Counted from the first letter of the stretch, positions 42,182 to 50,913 are shown. The stretch is 64,000 nt of DNA from Streptomyces sp. NBC_01478 (GCF_036227225.1 NZ_CP109444.1:5065501-5129500), one strand, 5' to 3'. A program made the numbers and translations. Notes: generated by a model not told the origin, from the letters alone.

Positions 42182-42835
42182 ATGAAGACCAGCAGCCTCT
42201 GGGGAACGCCGCCTTCACGCTTCTACCGCTTTCTCAAGCGCCTCGGGGAGGAGGCCGAGGGCAATCCACCGACCCTGGCCGTCGTCGGCTGCGCGGACGG
42301 CAAGTTCGTCCTTCCCGCCGCTCGTCGCGGGTTCAAGGTGTGGGCGATCGACATCGACGAGATCGCCCTCTTCGGAGGCATGAAGCAGGACACCTCGGGC
42401 GAGGTCCACATGCCGGGGCTCCGGTCGCGGGTCAAGGACGAGGACCTCGAGGAACTCGTGGAGATCGTGCACGGCGACTTCATGGAATCGGCGCCCGGCC
42501 GGACCTTCGACGGCGTCTTCACCAGCGGCGCCCTCCAGTACTCCAACAACATGGAGCACAGCCTGACGCAGATGGTGGACGCGGTGGGTGATCTGGTGCG
42601 TCCGGGAGGCCTGTTCTACCTCGACTACATGCTGCCCTACGAGGAGAAGTACAAGGGCCGCCCGAACTGTCCCGAAGCCCCCTGGTGGGCCGAGTACCTC
42701 AAGCAGCGTCCGCAGTGGGACGTCCAGTACAACCGCGTCATGGAGCCGACGCTCGACCGCGCCCACGTCGAGTACCCGGTCGACCACTACCACCAGTGGG
42801 GGCATGCGCTCGCGGTGCGTGCCCCGTCGGCCTAG
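42182..42835 (+). CDS. Class I SAM methyltransferase
   Basis: The 217-residue protein has the SAM-binding segment LAVVGCADGKFVLPAARRG (about 32-50) with the acidic residue in VWAIDIDEIALFGG. Post-motif II is FDGVFTSGALQYSNN and motif III is LVRPGGLFYLDYM. The substrate is unknown; an O- or N-methylation of the operon product is likely. AGGAGAGG precedes the ATG. It is separated by 60 bases from the previous gene. Confidence 0.8.
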   Translation: MKTSSLWGTPPSRFYRFLKRLGEEAEGNPPTLAVVGCADGKFVLPAARRGFKVWAIDIDEIALFGGMKQDTSGEVHMPGLRSRVKDEDLEELVEIVHGDFMESAPGRTFDGVFTSGALQYSNNMEHSLTQMVDAVGDLVRPGGLFYLDYMLPYEEKYKGRPNCPEAPWWAEYLKQRPQWDVQYNRVMEPTLDRAHVEYPVDHYHQWGHALAVRAPSA

Positions 42836-42847
42836 GGGCGGCGGGCC

Positions 42848-43534
42848 GTGCCGCGTGCCGAACAGGACGACGAAATCTTGGAGTCGGTGGCTCCGATCGT
42901 GGCCGGGACGCTGTGCCCCTTCGCGGTCAAGGCGCGCATGCGCGGTGCTCCCGCCTACGACGAGGGCCGCTCGCTGCGCGCCAACCTGGAGGCCTCCGTC
43001 CCCGCCTTCACGTGCTTCACCGAGGACACGCGGACGGAGGAACTGGACGCGTTCGTCTACCGGTTTCCCCGGTCGGCGGTCGGCGACGACATCAATCGGC
43101 TGGCGCGGCTGGTGCGCACGCTCGTCGAGGTCCTGCTCGTCCACGACCCCGTCGACCCGCGCGTACCGGCACGGCGCGACATCCTGGCCGCGCGCTGGCG
43201 GCTGTCCTTCGCCGGCGTCGACTACTTCGCGCCTGTCTTCTCACCCGTCTACGGGAAGGAGCACAGCCGATACACCTACGGAGTGAGTGACAGCGTGTTC
43301 GTCCTGATGCAGCCGAACAGTTCCTTCCACACACGGCTCGGAAGCAGGGCCACGAAGATCCGCGGGAACATAAGGTCGCGTTTCGAAGAGGCCGGACAGC
43401 CGTACCCGAGCACGGAACTCGAAGCGCACAAGTTCGTCCTCCCGCTCAACCCCGAAGACAATCCGGTGAATTGGTACGACTTACCGCCGTTTCCCCGGGA
43501 CTGCATCGCCGAGAGAGGGCTCATGGCCTCGTGA
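42848..43534 (+). CDS. YqcI/YcgG-family protein, possible heme N-hydroxylase
   Basis: The 228-residue protein matches the YqcI/YcgG layout. It has an early TLCPFAVKARMRG cysteine-proline motif, VPAFTCFTED, a central FAGVDYFAPVFSPVYGKEHSRYT segment corresponding to the 'FFVVG.HP.SSR' block, and SVFVLMQPNSSFH. The family includes GntA of guanitoxin biosynthesis, a heme enzyme that N-hydroxylates a guanidino amino acid. If that applies, it would add an N-hydroxyl group here. A TTA codon is at 43481. The GTGA overlap couples it to the ITPase-like gene. Function remains inferred. Confidence 0.65.
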   Translation: MPRAEQDDEILESVAPIVAGTLCPFAVKARMRGAPAYDEGRSLRANLEASVPAFTCFTEDTRTEELDAFVYRFPRSAVGDDINRLARLVRTLVEVLLVHDPVDPRVPARRDILAARWRLSFAGVDYFAPVFSPVYGKEHSRYTYGVSDSVFVLMQPNSSFHTRLGSRATKIRGNIRSRFEEAGQPYPSTELEAHKFVLPLNPEDNPVNWYDLPPFPRDCIAERGLMAS

Positions 43535-44085
43535 ACAAAGTACTTCTCGCCAGTCAGAACTCCATCAAGCTCGAAGAGGTCCGCAGCGTCTTCCCCGAGG
43601 TCGACGTGGTGCGCGTCGATCTGCTGGAAGTGCAGTCGGTGGACGTACGGCGGGTGGTGGAGCACAAGCTCGAACAGGTCGCGGCCCTGCGGCTGCCCGT
43701 ACCGGTCCTCGTCGAGGACACGGGACTCGCCGTGGAGGCCTGGAACGGCCTGCCCGGAGCGCTGGTCAAGTGGTTCGTGGACGGGCTGGGCGCCCAGGGA
43801 CTCAAGGATGCCTTCCCCGCCGACGGGCCCGCCACGGCGATCGCCACCAGCGCGGTGGGCGTCGTGTTCGACGGCGAGCGCGCGGTGTGGGAGGGGCACA
43901 CCGAAGGGAGACTGGTCGACAGCCGGGGCGGACTCGGCGGCTGGACACCGGTGTTCGAAGTGAAGGACACCGGACTCACCCTCGGCGAGATGACTTTCGC
44001 CGACCGGATGCGCTGGACCATGCGGCGGGAGCCGCTGCTGGCAGCCCGGGACTGGATCTCCAAACGCACCGCCACGGCGTCGTGA
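43531..44085 (+). CDS. Inosine/xanthosine triphosphatase-like hydrolase
   Basis: The 184-residue protein is of RdgB/HAM1 type: LLASQNSIKLEEVRSVFP, VLVEDTGLAVEAWNGLPGA, and GRLVDSRGGLGGWTPVF aligning with the 'PRGxxGFGWDPxF' motif. It converts (d)NTP to (d)NMP plus pyrophosphate in primary metabolism. The final conserved SHR block is changed to TMRREPLLA. A copy inside a biosynthetic operon, directly before a LOG gene, suggests that nucleotide hydrolysis is a pathway step. GTG start in a GTGA overlap. Confidence 0.82.
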   Translation: MNKVLLASQNSIKLEEVRSVFPEVDVVRVDLLEVQSVDVRRVVEHKLEQVAALRLPVPVLVEDTGLAVEAWNGLPGALVKWFVDGLGAQGLKDAFPADGPATAIATSAVGVVFDGERAVWEGHTEGRLVDSRGGLGGWTPVFEVKDTGLTLGEMTFADRMRWTMRREPLLAARDWISKRTATAS

Positions 44086-44134
44086 GCGCCCCGCGCGCCG
44101 ACCAGAGAACACACCCACCCGCCCAGGAGGCACG

Positions 44135-44701
44135 GTGAACATCTGCGTATTCCTCTCCGCCGCCGATCTCGACGAGCGCTATGTCGAGCCGACCCGTGAA
44201 TTCGCCGAACAGCTCGGCAGCTCCGGCCACACCCTGGTGTGGGGTGGCTCCGACGTCGGCCTGATGAAGGTGCTCGCGGACGGCGTCCAGGCCGCGGGCG
44301 GACGGCTGTGCGGCGTCTCCGTGGAGTTCCTGACACATGTCGTACGACCCGGCTGCGACGAGATGGTGATCACCAAGGACCTGGGGGAACGCAAGGCGCT
44401 CCTGCTGGACAAGGCGGACGCCGTCATCATGCTGGTCGGCGGCACCGGGACCCTGGACGAGACCACCGACATCCTGGAACTGAGGAAACACGAGCTGTCC
44501 GACAAGCCCCTCGCCGTGGTGAACACCGCGGGCTTCTACGACGGACTCAAGATCCAGTTGGAGCGCATGGACGCCGAGGGTTTCCTGCCGATACCACTGC
44601 CCCGGCTCATGTACTTCGCCGACACGGGCAAGGAAGCGCTCGACTATGTCGAGAAGTACGCCGAGAAGCACGCCGTGGAACAGGCCCCGACAGCCGGCTG
44701 A
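44135..44701 (+). CDS. LOG-family phosphoribohydrolase
   Basis: The 188-residue Rossmann protein has the family pieces LVWGGSDVGLMKVLADGVQAAGG, DLGERKALLLDKADAVIML and VGGTGTLDETTDILELRKH, the 'PGGxGTxxE' motif with Pro replaced by Val. LOG enzymes cleave the N-glycosidic bond of nucleoside 5'-monophosphates, releasing the base. With the preceding ITPase-like enzyme it would give an NTP-to-NMP-to-base route, supplying a nucleobase or a ribose phosphate. GGAGG lies six bases before the GTG start. Confidence 0.85.
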   Translation: MNICVFLSAADLDERYVEPTREFAEQLGSSGHTLVWGGSDVGLMKVLADGVQAAGGRLCGVSVEFLTHVVRPGCDEMVITKDLGERKALLLDKADAVIMLVGGTGTLDETTDILELRKHELSDKPLAVVNTAGFYDGLKIQLERMDAEGFLPIPLPRLMYFADTGKEALDYVEKYAEKHAVEQAPTAG

Positions 44702-44735
44702 CCGTCTGCCGGACCGGACGAAGGAGGACTTCCGC

Positions 44736-45899
44736 GTGGAGACACCGATCCTGCGGGCACAGGACATGGACGTGGTGGCGGGACGCTGGTCCCTGCTCGC
44801 GGAGAGTCTCTACTCGCTGCCCAACTGGCTGCGTACGGCGGAGAGTCGCGAGGGCGACCGCCACTACTCGGTTCTCGACGGCGAGCCCGCCCCGCGAGGC
44901 GGGCTCGTCGTCTACCACATGACCGAGAAGAGCTGGTTCTACAACAACCCCGTCGCGCAGTTGGTCCACCCGGACCCGGCCCTGCGGCCGTTCCTCACCC
45001 CGGAGGAACAGCGGCGGCTCTCCGATCACGCCGTCCGACTGGAGAAGGCCGCCGCCCGGCTCTCCCCGGCGCTGGTGTCCGTCCTGCCCAGCGGGTACCT
45101 CCCGGGTCTGCTCAGGGCCCCGGGCGCGGACGACGGAGTGATCGGAGAACTGGCGGACGAACTGGAGCACCTGTGCACCGGGCAAGGTCTGGAGACCGCC
45201 GCCGTGATGCACGTGCCGGAACGGGACACCGTCCTGCGCGGCGCACTGGAGGGCCGGGGGTACGTGCCGTACGTCTCCGTCGGCGACTGCGTCCTGCCCG
45301 TCTCCTGGCCGGACTTCGACGGCTACCTGGACGGTCTGCGCAGCCCGAGACCGACCCGGATCCGCCGGGAGATACGGGGCTTCGAGGAGTCGGGCGCGAT
45401 CCTGCGCGAGACCACGGTCGACGACCTGGACGACCGGCACGCACACCTGCACGCCGAGCACCTCCGGCGCTACGGCCATGACGTCCACGTCAAGGGATCG
45501 CGCGCCCTGATCAGCGCGATCCAGCGCAACCCCACCGGCCGGGGCAGAGTGCTGGAGGCCTGGCGCGGGGACGTCCTGGTCGGCTTCGTCGTCTGCTACG
45601 AGGCGAACCGGGAGTTCCACCCGAAGATGATCGGCGTCGGCCCCGAGGAGCGAAAGGCCTTCACCTACTTCAACCTCTGCTACTACGGCCTGATCCGCAT
45701 CGCCGCCCGGGAGAACGCGCACCGCGTCGTCTACGGGCCGGAGTCCTACGAGGCCAAGGCGTTCCGTGGCTGCGCGCCGGAGAGGCGGATCAGCTATCTC
45801 CGGGTACCGGAGGACCTGCGCGACGACGTCGCCGCCACGGCGGCCGTGATCGACGCCGCGGGCCGGCGCCGGCTCGACTCCTTCGCCTGGCAGACCTGA
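44736..45899 (+). CDS. GNAT/FemAB-like acyl or aminoacyl transferase
   Basis: The 387-residue protein resembles the 'peptidogalycan biosynthesis/recognition' GNAT-like group. The C-terminal half carries LEAWRGDVLVGFVVCYEANREF, FTYFNLCYYGLIRIAAREN and VVYGPESYEAKAFRGC, the typical end of this family, including a FemAB-like GxxxYKxxRG-type motif (YGPESYEAKAFRG). It may attach an amino acid, perhaps from aminoacyl-tRNA, to the product (inference). The GTG start has AAGGAGGA upstream. Confidence 0.65.
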   Translation: METPILRAQDMDVVAGRWSLLAESLYSLPNWLRTAESREGDRHYSVLDGEPAPRGGLVVYHMTEKSWFYNNPVAQLVHPDPALRPFLTPEEQRRLSDHAVRLEKAAARLSPALVSVLPSGYLPGLLRAPGADDGVIGELADELEHLCTGQGLETAAVMHVPERDTVLRGALEGRGYVPYVSVGDCVLPVSWPDFDGYLDGLRSPRPTRIRREIRGFEESGAILRETTVDDLDDRHAHLHAEHLRRYGHDVHVKGSRALISAIQRNPTGRGRVLEAWRGDVLVGFVVCYEANREFHPKMIGVGPEERKAFTYFNLCYYGLIRIAARENAHRVVYGPESYEAKAFRGCAPERRISYLRVPEDLRDDVAATAAVIDAAGRRRLDSFAWQT

Positions 45900-45990
45900 G
45901 CGGACCCGACGAACCCCGCACAGCCCGCACTTCCGTCGAGCCGCCCGCCCGTCCCCCCACAACGTTCAGCGGGTCTGGAGGACCCTTCCC

Positions 45991-47226
45991 ATGGCTGAAA
46001 CCGGTATCGTCCCGTCCGCCGACTCCGACACCGCGCCGGCGTATCCCACCGTCCGCACCGGGTGTCCGCTGGACCTGCCCCCGCGGGTCGGGGAGTTGCG
46101 TGAGGAACGCCCCGTCGCCAGGGTCACGCTCTGGGACGGCAGCCGCCCCTGGCTGGTGACGCGCTACGACGACTCGCGGCAGGCGCTCCGCGACCCCAGG
46201 CTGAGCGCGGATCTGCACCGCCCCGGGTTCCCCTTCATCTCCCCGGTCCAGAAGCTCCAGCAGAACCAGGATCTGCCGGTGGGGTTCCTGCGCATGGACC
46301 CGCCCGAGCACACCAGGCAACGTCGCATGCTCATACCGGAGTTCATCGTCAAACGCATGGAGCGGATACGCCCCGAGGTCGACGCCCTGGTGGCGTCGCT
46401 GCTCGACGACATGACGCGGTCCGGCTCGTCGGCCGACCTGGTCGGCTCCTTCGCGCTGCCGCTGCCGTCCCTGGTGATCTGCCGACTGCTGGGCGTGCCG
46501 TACCAGGACCACGACTTCTTCCAGGAGCAGAGCCGGCTGATGCTCGACCAGACGGCGGGGGTCGACCAGGTCCTCGCCGCCCGTGCGGAACTGCGCGACT
46601 ACTTCGACCGGCTGGCCGTGCACAAGGCCGCCCGGCCGGACGACGACCTGCTCAGCCGGCTGGTGGCGGAGCAGGAGGCACCGGGGCATCTCACCCACGA
46701 CGAGGTCGTCGGCATGGCCGCCGTGCTCCTGGTCGCCGGCCACGAGACCACCGCCAACATGATCGGCATCGGTGTGCTGAACCTGCTGGAGACCCCGGAC
46801 CAGTGGGCGGCGCTGTGCGAGGACCCCGGTCTGGTCCCGGGGGCCGTGGAGGAACTGCTGCGCCACCAGACCATCATCCACACGGGCCTGCCCCGCGTGG
46901 CGACGGAGGACCTGGAGATCGGCGGTGTCACCGTCCGGGCCGGCGAAGGCGTCCTGATCCAGCTCGCGTCCGCCAACCGTGACCCGCGGGTCTTCGACGC
47001 CCCGGACCGGTTGGACGTCCGGCACCCACCACGCCGGCACCTGGCCTTCGGCTTCGGCGTCCACCAGTGCCTTGGCCTCCCCCTGGCCCGCGTGGAACTC
47101 CAGTCGGCCCTGACCGGCCTCGTCCGCGAACTGCCCGGCCTGACGATCACCAAGTCCCTCGACGAGCTGGCCTTCCGGCACCGCATGAACGTCTACGGCC
47201 CGGTAGAACTGCCCGTGACCTGGTAA
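45991..47226 (+). CDS. Cytochrome P450 (CYP105/107-like size)
   Basis: The 411-residue P450 has the I-helix VLLVAGHETTANMIG (about 243-257), the ExxR in VEELLRHQ, and the heme loop AFGFGVHQCLGLPLARVEL with Cys at about 352. It is soluble and depends on external ferredoxin; no ferredoxin gene is adjacent. It likely hydroxylates the product of cluster A. GGAGG lies about ten bases before the ATG. It is the last gene of the right arm, followed directly by a strong terminator. Confidence 0.95.
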   Translation: MAETGIVPSADSDTAPAYPTVRTGCPLDLPPRVGELREERPVARVTLWDGSRPWLVTRYDDSRQALRDPRLSADLHRPGFPFISPVQKLQQNQDLPVGFLRMDPPEHTRQRRMLIPEFIVKRMERIRPEVDALVASLLDDMTRSGSSADLVGSFALPLPSLVICRLLGVPYQDHDFFQEQSRLMLDQTAGVDQVLAARAELRDYFDRLAVHKAARPDDDLLSRLVAEQEAPGHLTHDEVVGMAAVLLVAGHETTANMIGIGVLNLLETPDQWAALCEDPGLVPGAVEELLRHQTIIHTGLPRVATEDLEIGGVTVRAGEGVLIQLASANRDPRVFDAPDRLDVRHPPRRHLAFGFGVHQCLGLPLARVELQSALTGLVRELPGLTITKSLDELAFRHRMNVYGPVELPVTW

Positions 47227-47228
47227 CG

Positions 47229-47270
47229 GGCGGACATCCACGGGCAGTACGTCACGCCGTGGCGTCCGCC
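47229..47270. terminator. Terminator ending cluster A right arm
   Basis: GGCGGAC pairs with GTCCGCC and CCACGG with CCGTGG around a 13-base loop, with a small asymmetric bulge. It begins three bases after the P450 stop. It marks a transcriptional border between the two clusters. Confidence 0.8.
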
Positions 47271-47922
47271 GAAGCCGACCGGGAGTCCGCGCCGGAGAGC
47301 CGGGGATCGGGCACGTGGAGGCGAGGCGGACCATGTCCGCGCCGACGACCGGTTCCGCGCACGAGACCGGCCCCGACGCCTCTGCGCGACACCCGCACCG
47401 CGCATCGGTGAGCCCGGCCGGCCCGTACGGTCCCAGGCGTTGGACAGACCGCAGCCCGTGGAAGACCCGGCGATCGAACTCCCCCACACCGGTGACACTC
47501 GCCATGTGCGGGGAGTCGCCGCAGACGGTGCGCATCGTGGCCGGAACCCGTGAGCCGGCACTGGTGCCGCGTCCTGCCCGGGCCGCGGGGCTCCGGCGGC
47601 GCGGCCGATACGCGCGATACGGGCGCTGTCCCGCCGTCGGTGCGGTCGGCGAGCGGGCGCATGCGCGGCGGGCGGGTGACCTTCGCCGAACAAATGGAGC
47701 GGCCGGCCGTGCGCCACGGGCGTCGGACCCGCAGCCGGCAGTCCCGCTGAACGCGAAAGCGGTGGTCCTGAGCCATATTCCGCTCACCACGCGGACGACA
47801 GGACCGGGCGGCACACCCCCTGCTCCGCGAACGCGTCCCGCGGACCACCCGTTCTTTACAGTGAGTTCATTGACCCAAAACAAACCCACCCACGAACTTC
47901 ACACTCCAATTCTCGGTGCGTG

Positions 47923-48099
47923 TGAACAGTTCATTTCATGGATGAAAAGTCGATCACCGATCTCCGGCTGTTCTGGCTTGTTTCAACCCCTCAACAAGTG
48001 TAGCCATGTTCGATACGTCGAACTGCACAGTTCAGGGCGTGATCATTTGTCCGGAAACCCGCAGAGCCCATGGTTGAAAACCATCACTTGACCGATCAA
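47923..48099. promoter_or_regulatory. Array of four palindromes upstream of cluster B
   Basis: TGAACAGTTCA (47923-47933), GAACTGCACAGTTC (48020-48033), TGGTTGAAAACCA (48071-48083) and TTGACCGATCAA (48088-48099) are inverted repeats. The first two share the half-site CAGTTC. The last overlaps the predicted -35. They are candidate operators for one or more unlinked regulators. Confidence 0.5.
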
Positions 48100-48117
48100 G
48101 AGAGCGCTCCATAGACT
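48088..48117 (+). promoter_or_regulatory. Predicted promoter of cluster B
   Basis: TTGACC (48088-48093), 18 bases and TAGACT (48112-48117) match the vegetative consensus. It lies 40 bases before the first ATG. Confidence 0.6.
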
Positions 48118-48157
48118 CATCGCGGATCTTGATTTTCAAGAACTAAATGGGGGTGCC

Positions 48158-49555
48158 ATGAGGTCTCTCGTCAGCGAGGTCACCACGAATTCTGTCGCCG
48201 ATATGTCCCGTGGGGTGTCCATTCCTGCCCGCATGGCGCAGGCCTTAGCCCGGCTGACCGTCTGGCATATCAACACCACCGCCGTCGGCGGTGGTGTTGC
48301 TGATTTACTGGAAAAAACCGTCGGCCTGCACAATGATTCGGGACTGCGGGCGCGCTGGCTCGTGCTCACCGGTGAGGCGCCGTTCTTCGCGGTGACGAAA
48401 CGGCTCCACCACCGGCTGCACGGCACTCCCGACCCGTTCGGCGAGCTGGGCCCGGCCGACCGGGATCTCTACGAGGACACCACGCTCCGGCAGGCGCACG
48501 CGGTGCTGGACCGGGTGGCGCCGGGCGACCTCTGCGTCCTGCACGACCCGCAGACCCTCGGACTGGCCCCGCACCTCGCGGCCGCCGGGCTGCACGTCGT
48601 CTGGCGCTGTCACATCGGCACCGACACACCCTCCGAGGTGGTCCGCGACACCTGGTCCTTTCTCGACCCCTACCTCCAGGCACCCGCGCGCTGCGTGTTC
48701 TCGGCCGAGGGGTACGCCCCGCCGGCCCTGACACGCGAGGAGGGGCGGGTGGTCATCCTGCGCCCCTCGATCGACCCGGCCACCCGCAAGAACCGTCCGA
48801 TGACGGACATGGCGGTTCACCAGCAGTTACGCACCATCGGGCTAGAAGCAGGAGACCGCCGCCCCGCCCGCTCCCCCGCCGCCCGCACGGCCCGCATCGT
48901 GCAGGACCGCCCGCTCCCGGCGGACGCCCCGCTGATCCTCCAGGTCTCCCGCTGGGACCCCCTCAAGGACATGGCCGGCGTGCTGCGGGCCTTCACCGAC
49001 CACATCGCGCCGGCCCGGCCCGACACCCATCTCGTGCTCGCCGGTCCGGAGCCGTCCGACATCCCCGACGACCCCGAGGGCGCCCAGATCCTCGGCGAAC
49101 TGCACCGCGCCCGGGAACCGCTCGACGCCCGGGTACGAGGACGCGTCCACCTGGTCACCCTGTCCCTGCGGGACGCCGCGGCCAACGCCGACTCCGTCAA
49201 CGCGCTGCAACGGCGCGCGGACGTCGTCGTACAGAAAAGCCTCCAGGAGGGGTTCGGTCTCACCGTCACCGAGGCGATGTGGAAGAGCAGGGCCATCGTC
49301 GCCAGCGCCGTCGGAGGAATTCCGCACCAGATCCGCGACGGGTTCGAGGGCACGCTGGTACCGGACCCCCATGACCTTTCCGCTTTCGGCCGCGCCGTTC
49401 TCCGACTGCTCTCGGACCCCGGTCTGCGCGCGAGGATCGGCACCGCGGCACACCGCCGCTGCACGAAGGACTTCCTCATCTACCGGGAATTCCTGGAGTA
49501 CTGCTCGCTCTACGTCGACGTACTCCAGCAGACCTGGGCCACCAGGAATGCGTGA
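48158..49555 (+). CDS. GT4 glycosyltransferase, trehalose-synthase (TreT)-like
   Basis: The 465-residue GT-B protein resembles TreT/TreP trehalose synthases. TVWHINTTAVGGGVADLLEK is the glycine-rich acceptor-side start, VQKSLQEGFGLTVTEAMWK holds the E-x7-E donor motif, and LILQVSRWDPLKDM starts the C-domain. TreT joins NDP-glucose to glucose. In a cyclitol cluster it may join an NDP-cyclitol to a sugar or cyclitol, standing in for the GT20 ValL of validamycin (inference). TTA codons occur at 48245, 48305 and 48827, so expression should depend on bldA. First gene of cluster B. Confidence 0.85.
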   Translation: MRSLVSEVTTNSVADMSRGVSIPARMAQALARLTVWHINTTAVGGGVADLLEKTVGLHNDSGLRARWLVLTGEAPFFAVTKRLHHRLHGTPDPFGELGPADRDLYEDTTLRQAHAVLDRVAPGDLCVLHDPQTLGLAPHLAAAGLHVVWRCHIGTDTPSEVVRDTWSFLDPYLQAPARCVFSAEGYAPPALTREEGRVVILRPSIDPATRKNRPMTDMAVHQQLRTIGLEAGDRRPARSPAARTARIVQDRPLPADAPLILQVSRWDPLKDMAGVLRAFTDHIAPARPDTHLVLAGPEPSDIPDDPEGAQILGELHRAREPLDARVRGRVHLVTLSLRDAAANADSVNALQRRADVVVQKSLQEGFGLTVTEAMWKSRAIVASAVGGIPHQIRDGFEGTLVPDPHDLSAFGRAVLRLLSDPGLRARIGTAAHRRCTKDFLIYREFLEYCSLYVDVLQQTWATRNA

Positions 49556-49686
49556 CCATTACCGAGCGTAGAACGAAATACAGAACAGGCGAAGAACAGA
49601 GCGAAGAACAGAGCGCTGCGCCGAGCGCAGTACCCGGAGAGCCGCACCAATTCCTTTCCCTCCGTACCCGATGAGGTCACAGCGAA

Positions 49687-50913
49687 ATGGAAAGTGTCGT
49701 GCAGTCAACGCCCCGTTCTCTCCCCGATCCGGACGAACTCCTGGTGTCCGGCCTCGTCAGGAATGACGACCACCGGCCCAACTGGCTGGTGCAGGCGGCC
49801 AATCCGGTCAGTTACGAGGTCCGTATGGTCGACGGACTCCTCGATCCCGCCCGCCCCGACCTCGCCCGCGCCGGCACCACCGAACTCACCGACGAGCGGC
49901 GGTTCATCGTCCTCGACAAGCAGGTCGAGCGACACTACGGCGACCAGTTGCGCGCCTATCTCAAGGCCCACGACCTGGACCCGTACTTATGCACGCTCCC
50001 CGCCGAGGAGCGCAACAAGACGATGGACAGCGTCTCGCACGTGGTCCACGAACTCGACGCGTTCGGGATCTCCCGACGGCACGACCCGATCATCGCCATC
50101 GGCGGCGGTGTCCTGCTCGACATCGTCGGCTTCGCCGCCAGTCTGTACCGGCGCAGCACCCCGTACGTCCGCATCCCCACGACGCTCATCGGCATCGTCG
50201 ACGCCGGCGTGGGCGTGAAGACCGGCGTCAACTTCGGCAGCCACAAGAACCGGCTCGGCAGCTACTTCGCCCCGGCGCTCGCGCTGTTGGACAAGTCGTT
50301 CCTGGCCACGCTCGACGAACGGCACATCAGCAACGGCCTGGCCGAGATCCTGAAGATCGCGCTGGTGAAGGACGAGCGGCTGTTCGGCCTGCTGGAGCGG
50401 CACGGCGGCGCGCTGGTGGCGGCCAGGATGCAGCCCGGGAGCGCCGAGGGGGACGTAGGGCAGGAGGTTCTGGAACGCGCCGTCCACGGCATGCTCGAGG
50501 AGCTCCAGCCCAACCTGTGGGAGAGCGACCTGCAGCGCCTGGTCGACTACGGGCACACCTTCAGCCCCACCATCGAGATGCGGGCCCTGCCGGACCTGCT
50601 GCACGGCGAGGCCGTCGGGATCGACATGGCGCTGACCACCGCGATCGCGCACCGGCGCGGACTGGTCGACGAGACGGAGCAGCGCCGTATCGGGGCCGTC
50701 ATGCGCGGGCTGAAGCTGCCGCAGCATCACCCGGTGTGCGAGGTGGGCAGTCTGGCCGATGCTCTGGAGGACACCGTCCGGCACCGGGACGGGCTGCAGC
50801 GGCTGCCGCTGCCGGTGGGCATCGGCTCGGCCCGGTTCGTCAACGACGTGACGGTGGACGAGATCGAGCGGGCCGTCGCCGTCCTGGCCGCCGGAGGGCT
50901 CGATGCGCGCTGA
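49687..50913 (+). CDS. 2-epi-5-epi-valiolone synthase
   Basis: The 408-residue sugar-phosphate cyclase is of the AcbC/ValA/CetA type. Characteristic blocks are GGGVLLDIVGFAASLYRR, TPYVRIPTTLIGIVDAGVG and VNFGSHKNRLGSYFAP, which distinguish EEVS from dehydroquinate synthase. Metal ligands are in LAEILKIALVKD, VDYGHTFSPT and LLHGEAVGIDM. It cyclises sedoheptulose 7-phosphate with NAD+ to 2-epi-5-epi-valiolone, the first step to C7-cyclitols. A TTA codon is at 49987. It overlaps the bicupin gene by eleven bases. Confidence 0.92.
   Translation: MESVVQSTPRSLPDPDELLVSGLVRNDDHRPNWLVQAANPVSYEVRMVDGLLDPARPDLARAGTTELTDERRFIVLDKQVERHYGDQLRAYLKAHDLDPYLCTLPAEERNKTMDSVSHVVHELDAFGISRRHDPIIAIGGGVLLDIVGFAASLYRRSTPYVRIPTTLIGIVDAGVGVKTGVNFGSHKNRLGSYFAPALALLDKSFLATLDERHISNGLAEILKIALVKDERLFGLLERHGGALVAARMQPGSAEGDVGQEVLERAVHGMLEELQPNLWESDLQRLVDYGHTFSPTIEMRALPDLLHGEAVGIDMALTTAIAHRRGLVDETEQRRIGAVMRGLKLPQHHPVCEVGSLADALEDTVRHRDGLQRLPLPVGIGSARFVNDVTVDEIERAVAVLAAGGLDAR

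Larger units (their letters stand above)
47271..48157. other. Intergenic region between clusters A and B
   Basis: The first 570 bases are GC-rich with open frames on both strands but no recognisable protein or ribosome binding site. The last 300 bases are AT-rich and carry four palindromes and a promoter for cluster B. Remnants of a decayed gene in the GC-rich part cannot be excluded. Confidence 0.5.

Noticed and set aside
45790..47889. A 699-codon minus-strand open frame across the P450 and the intergenic gap
   Set aside because: Most of it mirrors the P450; the intergenic part shows no recognised motif, so it was not called, though a decayed gene cannot be excluded.
47315..48091. A 258-codon plus-strand open frame before cluster B
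   Set aside because: It crosses from GC-rich to AT-rich promoter-like DNA, lacks a ribosome binding site, covers all four palindromes or their surroundings, and resembles no protein.
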